The notes below the pieces were generated by a model. That model was not told the origin of the DNA. It worked only from the letters and a program-made list of their open reading frames with translations, and searched no databases. From contig OX637289.1 in the NCBI GenBank assembly GCA_951799445.1, forward strand, positions 310,001 through 374,000: DNA of 64,000 bases, written 5' to 3'. Below are positions 12,306-23,311 of this stretch, piece by piece. Both the position numbers and the translations under genes were made by a program. This stretch comes from Pseudisothecium myosuroides (Eukaryota > Streptophyta > Bryopsida > Hypnales > Lembophyllaceae). Within the stretch, counting starts at the first letter, position 1, and every line of letters starts with the position of its first letter.

Positions 12306-12968
12306 TGGCCAAATCGGTCCTTTGGTCTGGTTGTTCTTTTTTTTTGGTATTTTTGGATGATTAGAAAGGATAATTAGGAAAGGAAATTAGGATATTAGAG
12401 GTAGGAGGGAAAAAGAGGAAGACTAAATAGGAAATTAGGATAGCAGAAGTGGAGATATCCTCAAGGTGAAAGGAAGAAAATGGAGAAAGTAGATTAAGGA
12501 ATACGTGTTATAGTAGAAATTGTCATTAAAACGCACAAACAACCTGCAAAAGCTCACACAATCACTCCACGCACGACTCACCCAAGCTCTCACACACCAT
12601 GACCAAAAAACCTTGAGCATCACAAACAAAGAGGGAGATGAAATAGGAAAGAAGCATGCTAGTGAATGGATTAGGGAAATCTCAACTAACAAATTTGAAC
12701 CACTAAAGGAGTGAGCGTAAGAGTAAAAAAGAACGTGTCCTTGGGGTGTAAGAGAAAGGTCAACCACATAAGCACTTGGGAAGGCCAAGGTGTAAGAGGT
12801 GTAAGAGCAAAGTCAACGGGTAAAGAACTTTGGAAGACAAAGTCGGTTAGTGTAAGAAGGGGTGGAAAGAAGAAAGAGAAAGAAATTCCACCGCATCTAC
12901 CACTTCGTCCCAAAATCTTCTCCAATCCAAGAATCACTCAAGGAGCCCAGAATCCAAGAAGGAGGGAC

Positions 12969-13019
12969 ATGGCCGAGGGGGGGAACCTGGACCGGTTGAT
13001 CCAAGACCTCCAATATGAG
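12969..13019 (+). CDS. Mini-exon of LTR D (17 codons to splice donor)
   Basis: ATG at 12969 opens MAEGGNLDRLIQDLQYE, followed in phase 0 by a GTGGGC donor. Copies A, B, C and E have a short acidic ATG exon at the same place, each ending GAG|GT, and fragment G keeps a mutated version of this one. I infer a first coding exon spliced over the rest of the LTR to the internal region of a full-length element. Confidence 0.55.
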
Positions 13020-14180
13020 GTGGGCCCCTAAAAACCCCACTTTTCCGTGTTTAACTTTATTTTATCAAGATAATTAGAAGGAGGCCGAGAGCTAGGGTAG
13101 GCAAGAAGCAAAGTCAGGTTAGAATTAACTTTAAAATCCTATAGTAGAGGGCTAGGGGTTTCCAAAAACCTAAAAAACGTCCAGATCCGAGCTAAAACGA
13201 AGGAGTTATGAGCGGATGAAGTTAGGGAGTCATGTTGAATGAAACCTAACAAATTTCATCCAAGAGGAACAAAAAAGCTAACATAAAAAGAGGAATTAAT
13301 TTAGGAACCGAAAGTCAAATTAGAATTTAGTTTTGGAATTAGGGCTAGCCGTAATTAGCGGATGAAGTTTGAAGAACCGATTAGCGATTAAACTTCATCC
13401 ATGGATAACTTTTGATAGGAAAACCCAAATCTAATGTGATTAGTCAAAATAGAAAGCTAAAATCAAGATCTCCTCGGAACAAGTCTTAAGTTTCTGAGAT
13501 TAATACATTGGTAACCACACTTTAAATCTTTAAGTAAGATTAGGAGGCGGATTAGGGACGTTTAAGATTAAGGTTAGGTTAAGTATAGATTTAGAACATC
13601 TTAGAACCAGTTTAGGGTAACCCAAAACTAAACCCAGCTTAAGGAAATACCTAAACCCCAAGCAGTTAAGAAAGGATGAAGTTTGGAACAAGTAATGGAT
13701 GAACCCTAGGAGATTTCATCCATTTGAGTCAAGACTTGGTAATTAGGTTAACATTAGGGGGTCAGGCCCATAGCCGAAATCCCAAGTCAAATCGAAATCC
13801 AGAGTTCATAGAAAAGCATGGATGAAGTTTGAAGGATCGAGTAGCGGTCAAACTTCATCCGTCCATAACTCTCTCTAGGAGAGTCCAAATCAAACAAGCT
13901 TTACACTTTTAGAAATGGCATGAGGTACTCTTTCATTTAGGATAGATAGGCTTAGGCTAAGATCAAATCTTCTCCTAAACCACCAAGCCCTCTAGGCTTT
14001 GATTCAAACTTAGCAGTTATAGCAATTCCAAGTAGGGTTTTGTTTTGTTTCTTCATTACCCAAAATTAGCGAGTCTTAGGAGTTTAGAAAAGATCCATTG
14101 TTTGGAAGGCACAATGGATTGGCGCTAGACACCCATAGATCGAGTCAGAACGGTTAACTACCGAGAGCCTAGTTGTGCTC

Positions 14181-14209
14181 GCTTCTTTACCAAGGGTGGG
14201 TAAACAAGC
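14181..14209 (+). other. Conserved 3'-terminal hairpin of LTR D
   Basis: GCTTCTTTACC pairs with GGGTAAACAAGC around an AAGGGT loop, seven bases before the LTR end. The loop is the same in every copy, but the stem differs and stays paired. Confidence 0.6.
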
Positions 14210-14221
14210 GCTCACACTTGC

Positions 14222-14899
14222 CAAATTTCAAGAGTTTCCGTTCCATGTAGCAAGGTAACAGGTGCCGAGAATTCATGAAGATCACACTGCAATGGTAGGA
14301 GTAGACCGAAAGTAGTGTACATCAACAATTGACACGTTTGCTCAAGCTTTAGAATACTATGCCGCAATACCAATGCCATCTTGGTCCTCCCGCATTTAGG
14401 AAAGTAGGTGGCAAGTCTAACTCGACCTCTTTCGCATTGTTCGCATGTCGCAGCTATAAAATACTCATGAGCGAAGAGAAAACACCACGTTGAATATCAT
14501 ATTCTTGAATACTCCAAATCACCGAGACTCATGTTGCGTTCGGCAAGTACACATAGTAAATTCATTAGACAGTCAAGATTCAAAGAATTCATGTTTGCGA
14601 AATCATCGGTACAAGTGAAGACATGTAGCCAGGTTGTACAAATTTTTTATTCTAAATTTGTTTATAATCAAGGAGCTTTCAAGCATGACGTATAGAGGCA
14701 GGTTTGTGCACATCGTAGTCCTAAGGAAGGAAGGAACTCGACATTCAAGAACATTTGATCAAGGGAGGAGCTAGGTACATCTAAGCCCACTGAGGAACCA
14801 TGACCAAATGAAGTTAGTAATAGTCCAACAACTTGCAATTCAAAATGAAAAATTATGCAATCGAAAATGACTAAACTTGCAGTTCAAAATGAAGGCCTA
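14222..14899. other. Intergenic, nothing recognised
   Basis: Apart from the first ~30 bases, which continue the fragment broken by LTR D, I see no gene, RNA or repeat. Confidence 0.45.
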
Positions 14900-15031
14900 T
14901 GTGAGCGCTTATTTACCCACCCTTGATAAATAAGTGAGCACAACCAGGCTCTAGATGTTTTGAGGTTTGATTTGTTATATGGGTGCCTAGCGTTAATCCA
15001 TTGTGCCTTCCAAGCAATGGATATTTTTATG
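14900..15031 (-). mobile_element. 3'-terminal scrap of a giant LTR (fragment F)
   Basis: Read on the minus strand, this matches the last ~130 bases of LTR D. It includes the TCCATTG...CAATGGA hairpin and the terminal CAAGGGTGGGTAAATAAGCG, and ends CGCTCACA at 14900. The terminal stem (CTTATTTA with TAAATAAG at 14908-14934) is perfectly paired with yet another sequence. The remaining ~4 kb is missing. Confidence 0.75.
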
Positions 15032-15149
15032 GGCCCTGTTGGAAATGCCGACGCTCCCAATGAAGGGAACGCCGCGGGCCAATGGGAACGCGGAGAGCGG
15101 GAAATGGGGGGAACGAAACGCAAAATCCTAACCCTTGCGGAGTGAGACT

Positions 15150-16034
15150 ATGTCCACTGCGAGAGTGGAGCACGAGGAGCCGGGTCATAAGTGGAAGAAG
15201 ACGAAGAAGAAGGTCGGGAAAGGGAGCGAGGAGGAAGCGGAGGAGAATGGCAGGGTGAAAGAGGCTTTGGTGTCGTCTTCCGGGAGGTTTACTATCAGTA
15301 TGGCAGTTGCGAGATCCATTGTCGATAATGCGCAGTCTTTTGCCCTTGCCAGCCAGGTATGGTTCTTACATTAAGAAATGGTGTCAAAGGAGCATAAGGA
15401 GCTATTTTTTTATTACAATATAAAGCCTGCCTTGCGATGCCTGCGTCGAGAGTCAAGTAGGGGTTTAGGGTTTATTTGTCAATGCGTCAGGGGCAGAATT
15501 GTTTCTCCTCTACGTGTGGATTTCAGGGTTCAAGGGAGAGATGAATGTCTCTTCTGAATGTGGATGGTCGCAAAAGCATAAGTACCGAGTGTTTATTGTA
15601 ATATTTAGACCTGCCTTGAGTTGCCTTAATCGAGATTCTTGTCGCGGTTTAGAGTTTATGTCTCAATGCGTTTGTGGCGGATCCGTTTCTCCTTTGCGCG
15701 TGGATTTTAGGGTTTAAGAAGGAGGTTTTATATCCTTCTTCCTACTGTTTTGGTTCCCTTGGTTTAAGGCCGAAGGTTATGTAGAAAAGAAATCGTCCCT
15801 GGATGAGTTTCATGTCATTTGGAGTGCAAAGTTTGTGAGTATTTGTACTAATGAGCTACTTCAAGTATAGGTGTTGAGTTGTTGGGTGTTGTGGTCAAAG
15901 AAGAATTAAAATTGCCTTTTTTTTAAAGTCCACTCTCACATAACTACCTGACCATGTGTTTGTTTATGCCTTCGCAACTTACAGGACAAATTGCACGGGC
16001 TGCAGCAATATTCAGGATAGATGAGGTAGTTGTC
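15150..16034 (+). pseudogene. Truncated SPOUT-family RNA methyltransferase (C9orf114/SPOUT1-like), first two exons
   Basis: Exon 1 (15150-15356) starts with ATG, has a basic, Lys/Glu-rich N-terminus, then GRFTISMAVARSIVDNAQSFALASQ in two stretches, and ends in the donor GTATGG. Exon 2 starts at about 15978 and reads LTGQIARAAAIFRIDEVVV. Together they match the start of the SPOUT domain of the plant C9orf114 family (…SIIDNAQS…, …GQIARAA.IFR.DEVVV…). The frame joins correctly only if exon 2 starts after GCAA, where a GCAG acceptor would be expected, so the acceptor seems lost by G-to-A. Homology stops at about 16034 and the rest of the domain is absent, so this is a fragment. Confidence 0.75.
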
Positions 16035-16407
16035 CAAGTACAGATTCTTGCCACACCTGCCACTAGTGAGATTTTTGCACTGTTTGCGATTGTCACCTGA
16101 TATCGAATTTCCAATGTTATTTCAACTGCGTTGAGGGGGAAGGTTTGCATCCCTCTTTAGGGAGTCTTTCGAGGAATATATTAAGTCCAAAGTTCGCATA
16201 GATCCCTCTCTTTTCTCTAGACTCGTTCCTTGAGATTGTCGGCAATTCATAGTGAAGGCAATTGCGCTTCTTTTGTTTACAAATCATTTGCGTTCGATGC
16301 TATGGATTCACATAGCCTTTGTATTTGAACTTTTTTCATGTGAAGATCTAAGTTGGTCTAATGGTAAACTCACAGGGTGTTCTGATCTGCATTATTTGGC
16401 CATGTAG

Positions 16408-16593
16408 GTGTTACCTGCTCTTAGGAAAAAGCATGAGGAGTTTATGCTGAAAGAGCTCGTGAAGCGATGGGACAACCACAAAATTATGATCCGATGGCTG
16501 TCCCGATTTTTCAATTACCTCGATCAATACTTCATTGCGAGGTGATCGCTTCCAGCTCTGAGCGACATGGGGCTCATGACCTTTCGCGACCTG
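16408..16593 (+). pseudogene. Single cullin-1 (CUL1) exon fragment
   Basis: Preceded by TAG at 16405-16407 and followed by GTAAGT at 16594, this 62-codon exon reads [20 protein letters not shown], then a stretch containing [17 protein letters not shown], then SLPALSDMGLMTFRDL. That is the N-terminal cullin repeat region of plant CUL1, the scaffold of SCF ubiquitin ligases. TGA at 16543-16545 replaces the second Arg codon of the family motif IARRSLPAL, as CGA-to-TGA deamination would give. No neighbouring cullin exons were found, so it is an isolated gene piece. Confidence 0.88.
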
Positions 16594-17284
16594 GTAAGTA
16601 GTTTGTGATGCAATCTGTATCATTTTGGTGGATGCAACATTTTTGAACTTTGAGGGGGATTCTTGGCTGTTGAGAAGACCTGGAGGCCGGCTATTCGCTC
16701 ATGTCATTGCAGGTTCAAAAACATCAACTTGGTAATGCCTTTCAGCATGAAGGCCCATCCTTTCTCCAATTTGATAACCTTCTGCTCGTTACTCATCTTT
16801 ACGACCGCCTCTTCTCTTTTGATAATCACGACCCCTCCACCTTCACCTTGACGTCACTCCACAATTAATCTCAACCACCAATAAACATTCACCCTTCAAA
16901 CCACACAACAAATCCTACCCTAAAAAAATGCACCGAAAAACCACGCCACACCGTCAATCAATCTCGAATCACTCAACAAGTGTCACCGCAGCTTTAGTCA
17001 CAAACCCTTGCCGACCCTCCGCTGCCCTATTGTAGGTGCAATCATCACCTCCACCAAACCCCTGGACAAACCAAGCAAAAACAGATTCCAACACAAATTG
17101 CTTTGAACTTATTCTAGTACCTCGTTGACACCGCCAGAGATTGGAGCTTCCTCAAGACCTCCGCAGAAAATCCGAACTATTGAGTGAGACGAATTGGGGG
17201 TGCTCGAGTGTGGCCGTCTCCAATTCATTGGGATTTTTTTCTTCAGCACCTCACTCAATAGGTGTTGGGAATCCAGGGTATGAG
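16594..17284. other. Intergenic, nothing recognised
   Basis: No gene or RNA could be supported. Reverse-strand frames near 17109-17315 overlap the tandem repeat and have no recognisable content. Confidence 0.45.
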
Positions 17285-17391
17285 AGTGTACAGACTTTGA
17301 AGTAGCTCTAGCCAAGTGAATAGTTGTACAAGCTTCGAAGTAGCTCTAGCCAAGTGAATAGTTGTACAGGCTTCGAAGTAGCTCTAGCCAA
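17285..17391 (+). repeat. 38-bp direct repeat, three copies
   Basis: Units start at 17285, 17323 and 17361 and share CTTCGAAGTAGCTCTAGCCA. The last copy is cut short. There is no coding reading across them. Confidence 0.85.
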
Positions 17392-17811
17392 ATTGGTCTT
17401 CAAATTGTAGTTCCGTTCATGTGCAGATATCATTTTTTGCTGCGAAATTGTTATATTTGTTTCGGAATTTGTTTCGTCTTTTACTCTGTTTTGAATTTGA
17501 AGACTTGGTTGTGTTCATGGGCTAGTGTGAGACCCTCTTTTCCAACATTTTTTTCGTTCGTCCAGATTTGCGAGCTAGAGTGTTGTTAGTCAGTATAGCC
17601 ACTTCTCGGGTGAAATCTGGCAACCAAGTTTTACTCTCTTCAGTTAATCAAATAATTTTAGACTTGCTGTGCACTTGGTGAGAAATTTTGGAGAAAGTCT
17701 GAGTGATGATGGGAGCGACCAGTCCATTAAGAACTTCATAACTAAGCTTTGTACGCATCATGAAAAAAATAGGGAAGTGTCAGCATGGACCTAAATGTAC
17801 ATTTGTTTATG
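17392..17811. other. Intergenic, nothing recognised
   Basis: Mixed-composition DNA without a supported gene between the 38-bp repeat and the second promoter-like module. Confidence 0.4.
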
Positions 17812-18158
17812 AACATTATATTCATTAAAATGAGGGTTTTCCAGTGAAATGAGAGTTGCGAGAGCTAACTTTTAGAGAAATAATGGACAAATACCGTATC
17901 AAAACTATCAGAATAGAAGAGAAGAATACCAACAACAAGGAGTGTTTGCTGAAACATGGACAAGAGTACACCATTCATTATGAAAAGGTCATCTATTTAT
18001 AGTAAATTTTTGGACCAATATAAAATTGTAGGGCAATTCCTTTCCGATCCTTAAAAGACCAGAGAAACGTATATAATTGTCATGAGTGTGATTCACTCTA
18101 GCACTTGAGTTCTACATAATATCTACACAATGCTATCATGCATGTACCTATAGACACT
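17812..18158 (-). promoter_or_regulatory. Duplicated promoter-like module, copy 2
   Basis: This is the reverse-strand counterpart of 4767-5118, with a better TATA box (ACTATAAATAGATGACC; core at 17993-18001). It ends at the same ATGAATATAATG context near 17812. Downstream sequence differs from copy 1. Its upstream end lies about 20 bp from the stop codon of the minus-strand ORF at 18181-18813. Confidence 0.55.
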
Positions 18159-18180
18159 CAATCTACAATATGAACAGACC

Positions 18181-18813
18181 CTACATGTGCGATTTACACT
18201 TTTGCATCTCCATCGCTTTCAGAATCTCGGGCCCCCGACTGTACCTAGTATTAGTCCCATTGTACTCCCGCCTGCTCTGAAGCCTCTGCAATTCTAGGAA
18301 CTTTCGGTCCCACATATCATGCACTGGAGGAATGCATCCACTTGGCTGGACTCTATGAAGTGCTTTGAACTTCTGCACACCTCCAGACGAGATGCTTCGA
18401 CGAGGAAGTACTCTCCGCTGATACGGAGTCCCTCCTTGTAAGGCAGGTGACCCAGCCGGAAATGTGGCCATCAACACCGGCGCGGGTAACGTATCTGCCG
18501 CGTCTTGGTAGAGCCTTCTCTGCGTCGCCTTGTCCGAGACAGCCGGCGACAATCGAGAAGCAAGGGGTCCCTGGGTCCTCGGCGGAGAAGGGGATCGAGA
18601 GGCTAGTTGACGCGAAACTCCACTTGGCGGGCTATCAACCACTCCATCTTCTAAGGGCCTGGAGGAGAAGTCCATAGTGGAGTTTGCCGTGGCCGCCGAG
18701 CAGAGGAAGTTTCCTCTGCTCAAGATTTTATATTGCCCGTAGTCCATTATGGAGTCCACGGACGCGGCGCATGGCAGATGAGCATCCTCATCATGCAAAA
18801 TTGATGTACGCAC
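18181..18813 (-). CDS. Unidentified Pro/Ser-rich ORF downstream of the FCP1-like exon
   Basis: An open frame of 210 codons begins MRTSILHDEDAHLPCAASVD and ends KCKSHM. It is rich in Ser, Pro and Arg, with no domain I recognise. A short spacer with two palindromes separates it from the FCP1-like exon. If two TAG codons at the end of that exon are mutated CAG, this would be the next exon of the same gene, joined across a palindrome-bracketed intron of about 280 bp. Otherwise it is a separate gene. Confidence 0.4.
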   Translation of the reverse strand: MRTSILHDEDAHLPCAASVDSIMDYGQYKILSRGNFLCSAATANSTMDFSSRPLEDGVVDSPPSGVSRQLASRSPSPPRTQGPLASRLSPAVSDKATQRRLYQDAADTLPAPVLMATFPAGSPALQGGTPYQRRVLPRRSISSGGVQKFKALHRVQPSGCIPPVHDMWDRKFLELQRLQSRREYNGTNTRYSRGPEILKAMEMQKCKSHM

Positions 18814-18930
18814 AATCTAGAATCAAGTATCAGGTAAAACATATTAACAAAGCACAGGTAACGCCATAAATTCTAAGCAGCAGCCATCCGTACATGCAGA
18901 AATCACGTAGCCAAAAACAACAAACAAATC

Positions 18931-21900
18931 AGCTCGATCCGAGCTAAATTGAAGCACAGAGTTCACAACGCAAAACTTTAGAATAATATTTTTATTTTCT
19001 GGATTAAGAAGAAAGCAACCCATCAGGCAGTTCCAAATGTGCAAATCAGGTCGATTCGAGCTGAATTACATAAGAATCTTAATACCCGCAGATCCGTACG
19101 TCCTAAGCTACAAACCCCTCACTCTAGTTCTAGCGAATAAATGGCGACGTTGTGACGATCTCCATCAGCTTGTTGTATTCCCGATGGTTTCTCTCGTCGC
19201 AGAGCATCCGGCGACCAATTCTAGCAACCGCCGTTCCCCTAAACGCCTTCAGTCCTTCCTCTCGAGCTAGGTGCAGGCCCTGAAACCAAGGCAGCAGGAC
19301 TTCCAGGAGAAACGTGTCCTTTGGACCATGTCCCCTATTCGTCCACGTTTCAGGCAAAACGACGTTCTCAGAGCTGTTGAGAATGTGTTTATTTGGACTA
19401 TCGTCAACGATGATTGTGTTCTCAGCACTAAATCTACCCCGGATGCCAGTGAACAGGTTATTAAGATTCTTAAAAAACAACTCCTTCTCCGTGCCTGGCT
19501 CCCTATATGTCGACGGTCTTCCCATCCTATCTCTGCACTTAAGCGTCTTACAGGAGTCTTGTCCGAGAATCGGTAAAGGCCTATCCAGTTCGTCGAAGAG
19601 ATACTTCGCCACCTCTTCGGTGGTGGACTTCTTCATTGAGCTCCACACAGAAATGGATGCAATCCTGCCTAATTGACGTAGGAACTCCGAACATCCTGGG
19701 CGAACGTAAACTAGCTTGGGTCCCACTATGGCGGGATTGATAGCCGAGTGCGGCTGGACGGCATCGGGGATGCGTTTTGACCAACCGTTAAACTTCAAAT
19801 CTTCGCAGACACATAATATCCCATTGAGGTCCAGGACGACGTTGATCCACTTCTCCACCACCCTGGACGTCAATGGACGATCGACTGCCTCTGAAGTTCC
19901 TCCTACATCACAAGAAGGACCGGATTCCTGCTAGACAATAGACAAATGTGCAGCCAGTTATTACCCTATACTGGCACATTTGGAACTTCACGCATAATGA
20001 CGGGGACGCTCATTTTTGAGTTGACTAAATCATTCTTAAAACAAAAATGAACACAGAAAAAGAGTACCCCAAAAGGTTCCAAATGAGCAGCATGATTTAT
20101 ACCTTCTGCTGTGACGCCTCTGTAGTCTCCACGGAAGCGTCTGTCGCCATGACGGCCGGCTCTGGAATGCAAATCTCCAGCAGGTCCGCATCTGAGATGA
20201 CAACGTCATCTGCGACCGGTGTAAGAGATGTGGACGGTCCAGGCTCAAGGACGGCCACGAGGACATTGCATTCAATGGGATTAGTCTGATCACTTTCCAC
20301 CGGACCAAGCACAGGCTGAGCAATAGTATTCACAGGATCAGGGACGGGAGGAGAAACAGAATCTACAATATTTGCAGAGCCTACATGCCAAAAATGTACA
20401 AGGAAATATTGGTGAGAAATCTGTATATTAGAGCCTCATAAAATGAGATATAAATACTTGAATGAACTGCAAAATGTGTGAACTCCATGGTTCAGTCCAC
20501 TGGAAGTTCCGTTTGAGCAAAATGATTGTAGTCTCTCCAAAACGACTACAACTACATACAACTACATACAACCTATGGCAAAAATCAGCTCGAGTCGAGC
20601 TAAACTGTACAAGTGACATCGAGTGATTATTGAGGAGCACTTGCGCCCAAGTCCTGGCTAGGCACCGCGAGACTTTGCAAATCTAACTGCGCTGGCTGTT
20701 CGACTGGAAGTTGCTCGTCAGCACCTCCCGCAACTGGAAGGTTTGGAGCCGCCTGCGCGTCGGCAGGAGCCGCCTCTGCGTCAGTTGATGATGGCGGGGG
20801 CGGAGGGGGAATAGGAGGTGGGTGCAAAGGAAGTGCCGGAACAACAAACTCAGGGAGACCCAAAGGTTCCAATGGAGCTACATCGCCTGATAAGGGAGGC
20901 AGACCTTCAAGCAGCAGCTGCGGCCTCGGCGTCGGGGGCTCAAATGAGGAGAGTGGTCTCGCCCCCCTCAAGTGATTGATAATCGAGTCCAGCTTGTCGG
21001 TGTTGTTTGCAGAATCCACCAACATGTACGTCTGCATTTTATCCATCCTCGTGTTCTGCTGGTACTGGAATTGTAGATTCGTCGTGCGATCCTCCAGTTG
21101 TCTCCACTCCAGCTCCGCGAACCTGAATTCCAAGTATTCGTCCCGCTTCGACAACTTCCTTTTCTTCGGAGTGACGGCAGACGAAGGCGTGGTTGAGGGC
21201 TGCTCCTCTTGCACATGACCGCTTGAGGCCGACGACCCCCGATGCTCAGTCGGAGTGGGAGGAATCAGAGTGCTGGCGTCCACCACAAGTTGCTCGTCCA
21301 GCACCTGCTGGACATAGTAGTCCTGCTCGTCGCCTTCGTCGTCAGAGAGGACTTCGGGCTCTACAGCTGGCGCCTTCTCGCGCCGCCCAGTGGATGGCGA
21401 ATCCTAGGGTGAGTGTTTCCTCTTGCGCGACGACGATGGAGTCGTTTGAGACACCGGAGGCTTCTTGCGCGAAGACGTCGGCACCTTATATCCCCCCTCC
21501 AGGAAGTCGGCCCTGTCTAGTTTCATGGCCGCCAGGGAAATATCATTCCAAAACCCCGTATCGTTGGCAACTCCAACCGCCCAGACGTTCACAGAACTCA
21601 TCTGTACATTAAGAAATTATCACAGGACGTCAGTATTGAGAATGCAGAGTGGCTTCAGCTCGATTCGAGCTAAACCCCTCGGTGATTCAGGACGAGTCCA
21701 GCTAATTCGTTCCATAACGAATCGGATCGTCCAGGAGTCACACTTATCGCAACAGAAGGAAACACTACAAACAGATGTGGTACATCAGCTCGATTCAAGC
21801 TGATTGAGCTATAGGGAACTTACCACTGCTACACAGGTCACTTTTCCTCCTGCAAAGACGGAGAACACGCTCATTCCGGGAAAGCAAAACTTCTTTATCA

Positions 21901-23311
21901 CCCACTGATAAAATTCCATGCGAAGCTCCGTGTTGTAGAGACGGAATTCCAACTCATTGTACCCCCGGGGCTTATTGAAAGTATCATTGTCCGGAGCCAA
22001 AAACACCTCCGGAATGTCGCCACCCCTCGTACACGCAGGACTCGTCAAAAACGTCAACAGCACTTTGTCGTGCGACTTCGCCTTGGCGGAGGCGATGTCC
22101 CCCATCCGCTCGTACTGTCCCGGTATGTAGTCCGCGAACGTGCACTTGTACGTGCTGAGGACGTCATTGTTCTCTACAAAGGCAATCACCTGCGTCTGCT
22201 CCTGCATGTCCGCGCATATAAAAAGCCAGGCCGGGACGTCCTCAAATTTTAGCTGCTGCTACCCTCTCAAAGACACGATGACGGTGTTGAAGTACAAAAT
22301 TGCGATTGTCCCGTCCTTCTTCGAAAGCACCCCCGGAATGTACCGGAAATCGATAACACCCAGACCGAAATCTCCAGGGCTGTCAATTGTCCACGCACCC
22401 CTTGGCCACTCAGCGTGGTGGTCTTTTGCGATGTCGTATGGTGCGTAGTGCGCCACTGCTGATGGCGGGACGAAATTCTTCCGTTGACTTAAGAAGACTT
22501 TGAAGAACTCAGCTGCCTAGTCCGAAGTTTGTTCCGTGGACTTGTTCTTCGATTTCTTCTGCTTCACTTCGGAGAAGAAGGCCTCCCCGGGCCGCTCCAA
22601 GAGTACATTCAGCATGGCGGAGGTGATGTTGTACTTCTTCTTGAAGTCCTTCCACTTGTCCTGGACAAGCTCCCCCACCGCGTTCAGTAGACCCAATGTC
22701 GGATCAATCTTGTTCAACTCCTTCTTCACGAACGCCTTTCATTTGCGCCTCTCAATCCAATCCTTCGAAGCGTAACAGCTTTCAAGAACTGACGATGACT
22801 GCTTAATTGTCACCTTTGGATGAGGATACATCCTCTTATCACCATCTCTAAACAAAATGTGGTTGGCCAGCACAATGAGGTCTTCGTTCGTGAGATTTCC
22901 AAAGAACTTGAAGAATTCCTTGTTTAGCATCCCGTTCTCGGTTTTCCAGGACGATCTAACATTGAATTTCTTCAAGGAGTCTGCGTCAATGAGCTCGCCA
23001 TGCGCAGCACTGGAGATGACCTCGCTCCAGAGATTGAACACCTCTGCAGGAGCGATAATGAGCCTAATCTCATTCGTGATAGAGGTGTTGCCTTTTGAGT
23101 CCTTGGCTTTGGAGTTCTGATGCGATTTTGTAACGTCAATCATAGAGAAACGCATCTGCATGGCCTTAGTGAATTCCTGCATATAGAACGGACGAGTAAC
23201 GTCAAGATCCTTGTTAGCTCGATTCGAGCTGATCTGCGACAAGGTAATGACCATGCAGTCAACAACTAATTCATAGTAGCCACCATAGCGTAGTTCAGCT
23301 CGACTCGAGCT
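18931..23311. repeat. Seven copies of a 15-bp palindrome, AGCTCGAWTCGAGCT (cluster 1)
   Basis: Copies lie at 18931-18945, 19048-19062, 20587-20601, 21657-21671, 21787-21801, 23216-23230 and 23297-23311, most inside TCAGCTCGAWTCGAGCTGA; some have one mismatch. All are non-coding. Two lie inside the 113-bp intron 23210-23322, about 11 bp after the GTAAGT donor and about 5 bp before the acceptor. Two lie inside the 222-bp intron 21602-21823. Two lie between the FCP1-like exon and the next ORF, and one lies between the two genes. Confidence 0.85.
19130..20382 (-). CDS. FCP1/NIF-type HAD phosphatase-like gene, two exons, one catalytic Asp replaced
   Basis: Exon 1 (20100-20382, after an acceptor ATGTAG) encodes a low-complexity acidic segment and ends at the donor GTATAAAT. 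Exon 2 (19130-19932, after TTGTCTAG) encodes the FCP1-homology domain. Motif I reads VVLDLNGILC, followed by ISVWSSM (motif II) and IIVDDSPNK (the acidic metal-binding motif). The canonical DxDx(T/V) has become D-L-N-G: the nucleophile Asp is kept and the acid/base Asp is now Asn. DLNG versions occur in some plant FCP1-like proteins, as far as I recall. Catalysis may be weak or absent. The gene follows the ParB/methyltransferase-like gene on the same strand. Both introns and both frames are open, so it looks less decayed than its neighbour. Confidence 0.7.

Larger units (their letters stand above)
9925..14216 (+). mobile_element. Giant solo LTR, copy D (4,292 bp)
   Basis: It starts TGTGAGCTCC and ends AGCGCTCACA. 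The flanking 5-mers are CCTGC (9920-9924) and CTTGC (14217-14221), a target duplication with one mismatch. TG...CA ends, a 5-bp duplication and an internal TATA box identify an LTR retrotransposon end. With no internal region beside it, this is a solo LTR left by recombination. In order it holds a promoter (TATAAAAG at 11193), a leader with repeated 'gcgaagctttga' boxes, a GC-rich tandem repeat (12067-12305), a mini-exon (12969-13019) and a terminal hairpin (14181-14209). It is a different subfamily from A, B and C, lacking their ~1-kb cytosine-poor tract. Confidence 0.85.

Noticed and set aside
12085..12377. Overlapping ORFs on both strands with Pro/Arg/Asp repeats
   Set aside because: They are produced by the GC-rich tandem repeat of LTR D; units are not codon-periodic and both strands are open.
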